A DNA stretch of 64,000 bases, from contig OX388347.1 of the NCBI GenBank assembly GCA_947579665.1, positions 40,184,943 through 40,248,942 of the forward strand. The letters run 5' to 3'. The stretch comes from Sympetrum striolatum (taxonomy: Eukaryota; Arthropoda; Insecta; Odonata; Libellulidae). The notes beneath the pieces are model-generated. The model saw only the letters and a list, made by a program, of their open reading frames with translations. It did no database searches and was not told the origin of the DNA. The first letter of the stretch is position 1. Each line of letters begins with the position of its first letter. Below are positions 60,920 through 64,000 of this stretch, in pieces. The translations under genes were made by a program, and so were the position numbers.

Positions 60920-61405
60920 CAATAGGTCTGAGCAGGTTGTTCACAACCCCCTTCTTTGCGGGTGTTTTACTGCTGTGGAAATATTTCCTAAGATATCACC
61001 TTAGGTTATTCACATCCGCTCCTTCTTAAGTTTTCCTCTCTATTTCTATTCACCTACACAAAACATTTTATGTATATATGTAATATCATTGATGAAAGGT
61101 TAGATGGAAGAAGTCACTTTTCATTCTAAATCTCACCTTAATAAAGACATTATAAATCTTATATAATAATAATAATAATAAAACGGCTTTATTCGGGCGA
61201 GATTGAGACTAAAAGTCTCCTCTTCCATCTAACCCATCGTCATACAATACATAAATAATTAATTTAAAGAGATAGTATGAAAAAGATATGAGGAGAAATT
61301 GTGGATGTAAAAAACCTAAGAAATTCTTAGGAAAAAAAATGTATCCACTGCAGGAAAACACCCACTAAGAAGGGGGGTGTGAAAAACCTGCGCAAACCTA
61401 CCGAT
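60920..61405. repeat. ~490-bp imperfect inverted repeat, arms meeting at an (ATA)n tract
   Basis: The plus strand from 60920 (ATAGGTCTGAGCAGGTTGTTC, then CACAACCCCCTTCTT) matches the minus strand read back from 61405 (GTAGGTTTGCGCAGGTTTTTC, then CACACCCCCCTTCTT). Shared blocks include TTTCCTAAGA, TTCACATCC/TTACATCC, GTTAGATGGAAGA and CGAATAAAGCCGTTTTATTAT. Both arms end in a TAATAATAA tract at about 61160-61182. This is what two copies of one SINE or LINE 3' end look like when inserted tail to tail, each with an (ATT)n-type tail. A foldback element is an alternative. Confidence 0.65.
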
Positions 61406-63552
61406 TGTATTAACTAAAAAGATGGTAAGAAACATGATATATGTGGACCAGTAAAAGCTATTTGTGTTCTTTCTAAAACTTCGTGTGTAATTTTACAATT
61501 TGTAGTGATATCGAGATTCCGCGAAGTAACGGTCTCCTCCGTAAATTATTCACCCTTTCATTTTACGCATGAGTTATATTCTTGCGTCATGAGATGCTCA
61601 CTTAATTTTCCATACACTAAGGAAGGAAACAAGTTGACCAAAAAGCCTATTGGTCGCCTAGCGCAAGTTCCTGCTGATATATTTATGATTCCCCTTCGCA
61701 AGAAAAACTATCCAAAGGGGGGAGCTAGATCCTCTTCCTAGACCAATCCCTTCTGTAATTCTCACTTGAGCCCCCATTCCCATTGTTCCATCCGTACCAT
61801 ATCTTATCCTCGGCACACATTCTTGATCAGCCCTCTGTTTGTTTTCTCTCCGGCTCTCCATCTGCAAAACTTTCCCTCTCCGTAGTTATTGGTATGTTTA
61901 TGCCCTTCTTTGGGGTTTGTTCTCTCTTCGAGTTTGCGTCTGTGTTTCAGCGACCAGAGAAGGAGAGAGATCCAGGGAGAGTGATGGAGTAAGATATGAA
62001 GTTTGGAGCAGTTTTCTCAAATATTAGGAGGAGAGAAACTTTCCGGGGATGCGAGAGATATGAGATAACCCCACGGAAAGAATACGCCTAGAAGTTATGG
62101 TGGGGAAAATATCGGGAGACAAAATCCGGTCGATTGATCGAAAAAGATGAAAAAAAGGATCAAAGCCTGGGAAATTCAAGATGCGCGGATTGGAAAGCAC
62201 TTACCGGAATGAAGTCGAGAGAGCGTCTCAAAGGGGGGAAAAATAATTCTCCATCTCTCGGAAATTCTTTTAAAGGTGAGCGTGCGGATGTAGTCGCCCG
62301 CGGGAGGATAAGTGTATCAGGTGGAATTCGGGTTCGATGACTATCTAAAATTCCGAATTTCGGAGTCAATGTATTCGGTAAGGGAGATGCGCAGGTTTGG
62401 TCGTTTACTCGAATGACGAGTAAATTCAATTATCTCATCGCATCGTTCATTTAACTCGTGGCATGAATTCGACAAGCCCGATCCCGCACGAATATGATTT
62501 TATGAATCTGAAACAGGTTTTGTATAGAGGTATTTCATTCATGAGTTGTTTACTAAGGGATTCGTATTTGGAGTCATACATTTGTCTGTAAAATTTCGGA
62601 GCTGCAGCAAAATAATTGCGTAGTGGTGGAGGAGACTTACATAGCAACGCTTGTTTACTTTTAAACAGCTTACGCGTGATTTTATATTGAGGATAATTAA
62701 TTAAGAAACCAAAAGAAAACTTTTGACAGAGTTTAATTTGAAATTTTTATAATTCTTTAATGCTGTATTTACGATTTTTAAACCACAAATAACTAATCGC
62801 ATACTCGTGCAGATCTTTAAATTATTATTATTATTATAATTTATGATAATAAATAACCAAAAGTTGACGAAATGAAATGGAAAGTACTTAGTCTTTCTCC
62901 ATTTTTTATCTCTTAATCTTTGTAAGAATAACCTATTTTTTTGTATGTTTAGTTATATCATAGTTTAATAGATATAGGTTGTTATAGAAGAAAATTAAAT
63001 AAAAATCTTGTCATATATTGAGCGATTTTTCTTTATATTTAGAAATAATATTTCATGAAAAATTAAAAATATTATTTTAGAAAAAAACGAATTCTATAAA
63101 ATTAATGATCTTTCATTAAATATCAATAGTTACTTATATGAGCGTTATCATATGATTTTGATAATAATAATGTTTGTGTCTGACGGATAGTTATGGGGAG
63201 AGATAGTGATAGTGGACACAATGAATGACCTGCATGAAAAGTTTATGATTGAAGTGAAGGGACATAAAAATTTCGTGAATTACTTCTCAATTTAGGAAGA
63301 GTAAGATGAGATGAAGGAGAATAAAAATTTGCTAAGCAAATGTGCGAGTCAATTTTTTTCTTTGACTTTTTAATTTTCAATTGATTATTTTTCACATAAG
63401 TGGAAACACTTGCTGGTTTCCAATAAAATTTTTCTATATATTTACACTAGAAATCGTACTGGATTCCATTGGAATTTTTGCCATTGGTATCCTATTGTTT
63501 TTTTTGCATATACTCCTGTTGGTTTTAAACGAAATGTGTTATAGATATACAT
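61406..63552. other. spacer without supported gene
   Basis: AT-rich with a somewhat GC-richer patch around 61700-62430 whose overlapping open frames resemble nothing known. No exon of the CUB gene could be recognised. Confidence 0.35.
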
Positions 63553-63610
63553 CAGTGGCGCAGCGAGGGGGGGTTTTAGGGGTTCAAACCCCCCCAAGAG
63601 TCAAGTCCTA
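63553..63610. mobile_element. end of a DNA transposon (CAGTGGCGCAGC type)
   Basis: CAGTGGCGCAGCGAGGGGGG, then GTTTTAGGGGTTCAAACCCCCC, is a frequent terminal motif of interspersed DNA elements in invertebrates, with its own short internal inverted repeat (GGGGTT/AACCCC). The opposite end was not found inside the window, so only this edge is annotated. Confidence 0.5.
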
Positions 63611-64000
63611 TGACTAGCTCTGAGCTTTTTCTCTGCTGAAGAGTACAAAACCCCAATCATAATGCAAGTCTAGATACACTTCTTGATAAATTCAGCAAAA
63701 GCTCCGCATACCCGTAAATGTGGCTCCGATTTAAGGTGATGTTTTCGATAGCGGTGCAGGCCTAGAGCCGACATCGATATCAATGGGACACTAAGATACG
63801 AGTGTTTTGCACTCAATGTTCAACATGTGTACTTCTTAAGCCTATCCTTTAGTTAGATGACTCACACCATAAGATAAGATTCCCATGAGAAAAATTCGAA
63901 AGTGCTGATTCGTTTACTCCTCGCAAAAATACTAGGGAACATTCGAGAAGTAATTTGAAACTTAAACCCTGAAAACAGAGATTACGATTACGTTTAACAA
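63611..64000. other. right margin of the window
   Basis: This may be the body of the transposon that begins at 63553. No coding sequence is recognised. Confidence 0.3.

Noticed and set aside
1..64000. CRISPR arrays, operons, bacterial-type ribosome binding sites
   Set aside because: None is present; the sequence is eukaryotic with spliced genes and transposons.

Overview
The window looks like one stretch of an AT-rich arthropod nuclear genome, most likely an insect. The genes have introns with standard GT-AG junctions, the spacers are long, and there is a diverse load of DNA transposons and retroelements: hAT, mariner/Tc1, piggyBac-like, a Maverick/Polinton polymerase remnant, a non-LTR fragment and a Ty3/Gypsy element. 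No bacterial or organellar signal is seen.

Layout. (1) 1-4.5 kb: AT-rich spacer, then a GC-rich upstream block and an intronless, atypical rhodopsin-like GPCR (2273-3325, +). (2) 4.5-11.5 kb: a five-exon GILT-like thiol reductase gene (+) with a CxxS rather than CxxC active site. Its long fourth intron holds a nonautonomous hAT element with a perfect 8-bp target duplication, which itself carries a nested non-LTR retrotransposon 3' fragment with an 11-bp duplication. (3) 11.5-21 kb: gene-poor. It has a 51-bp tandem repeat, a decayed Maverick/Polinton-type DNA polymerase on the minus strand split by a piggyBac-like MITE at TTAA, and two long palindromes. (4) 21.2-45.2 kb: a minus-strand gene for an extracellular protein of four CUB domains. 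I assembled twelve phase-compatible coding exons; the 5' end was not found. Its roughly 13.9-kb first visible intron hosts the Gypsy element (33734-38147), and other introns host a mariner and a hAT MITE. (5) 45.2-64 kb: no coding gene that I can support, only TE remnants, GC-rich noncoding blocks, a duplicated 35-bp motif and a large imperfect inverted repeat.

How the parts relate. The GPCR and GILT genes are adjacent and on the same strand but show no functional link. The CUB-domain protein resembles neuronal receptor-auxiliary proteins of the suppressor-of-lurcher type, but that name is an inference. Two phase-compatible candidate exons on the plus strand (19108-19237 and 31996-32085) may belong to an unrecognised gene interleaved with the CUB gene. 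Most of the remaining structure is transposon archaeology, and several insertions can be defined to the base from target-site duplications. I found no clearly new multi-gene system. The best leads are the nested insertions, the deletion-derivative Gypsy and mariner copies, the 44-bp-spaced palindromes in the piggyBac-like MITE, and the repeated motif flanking the CUB-gene exon.
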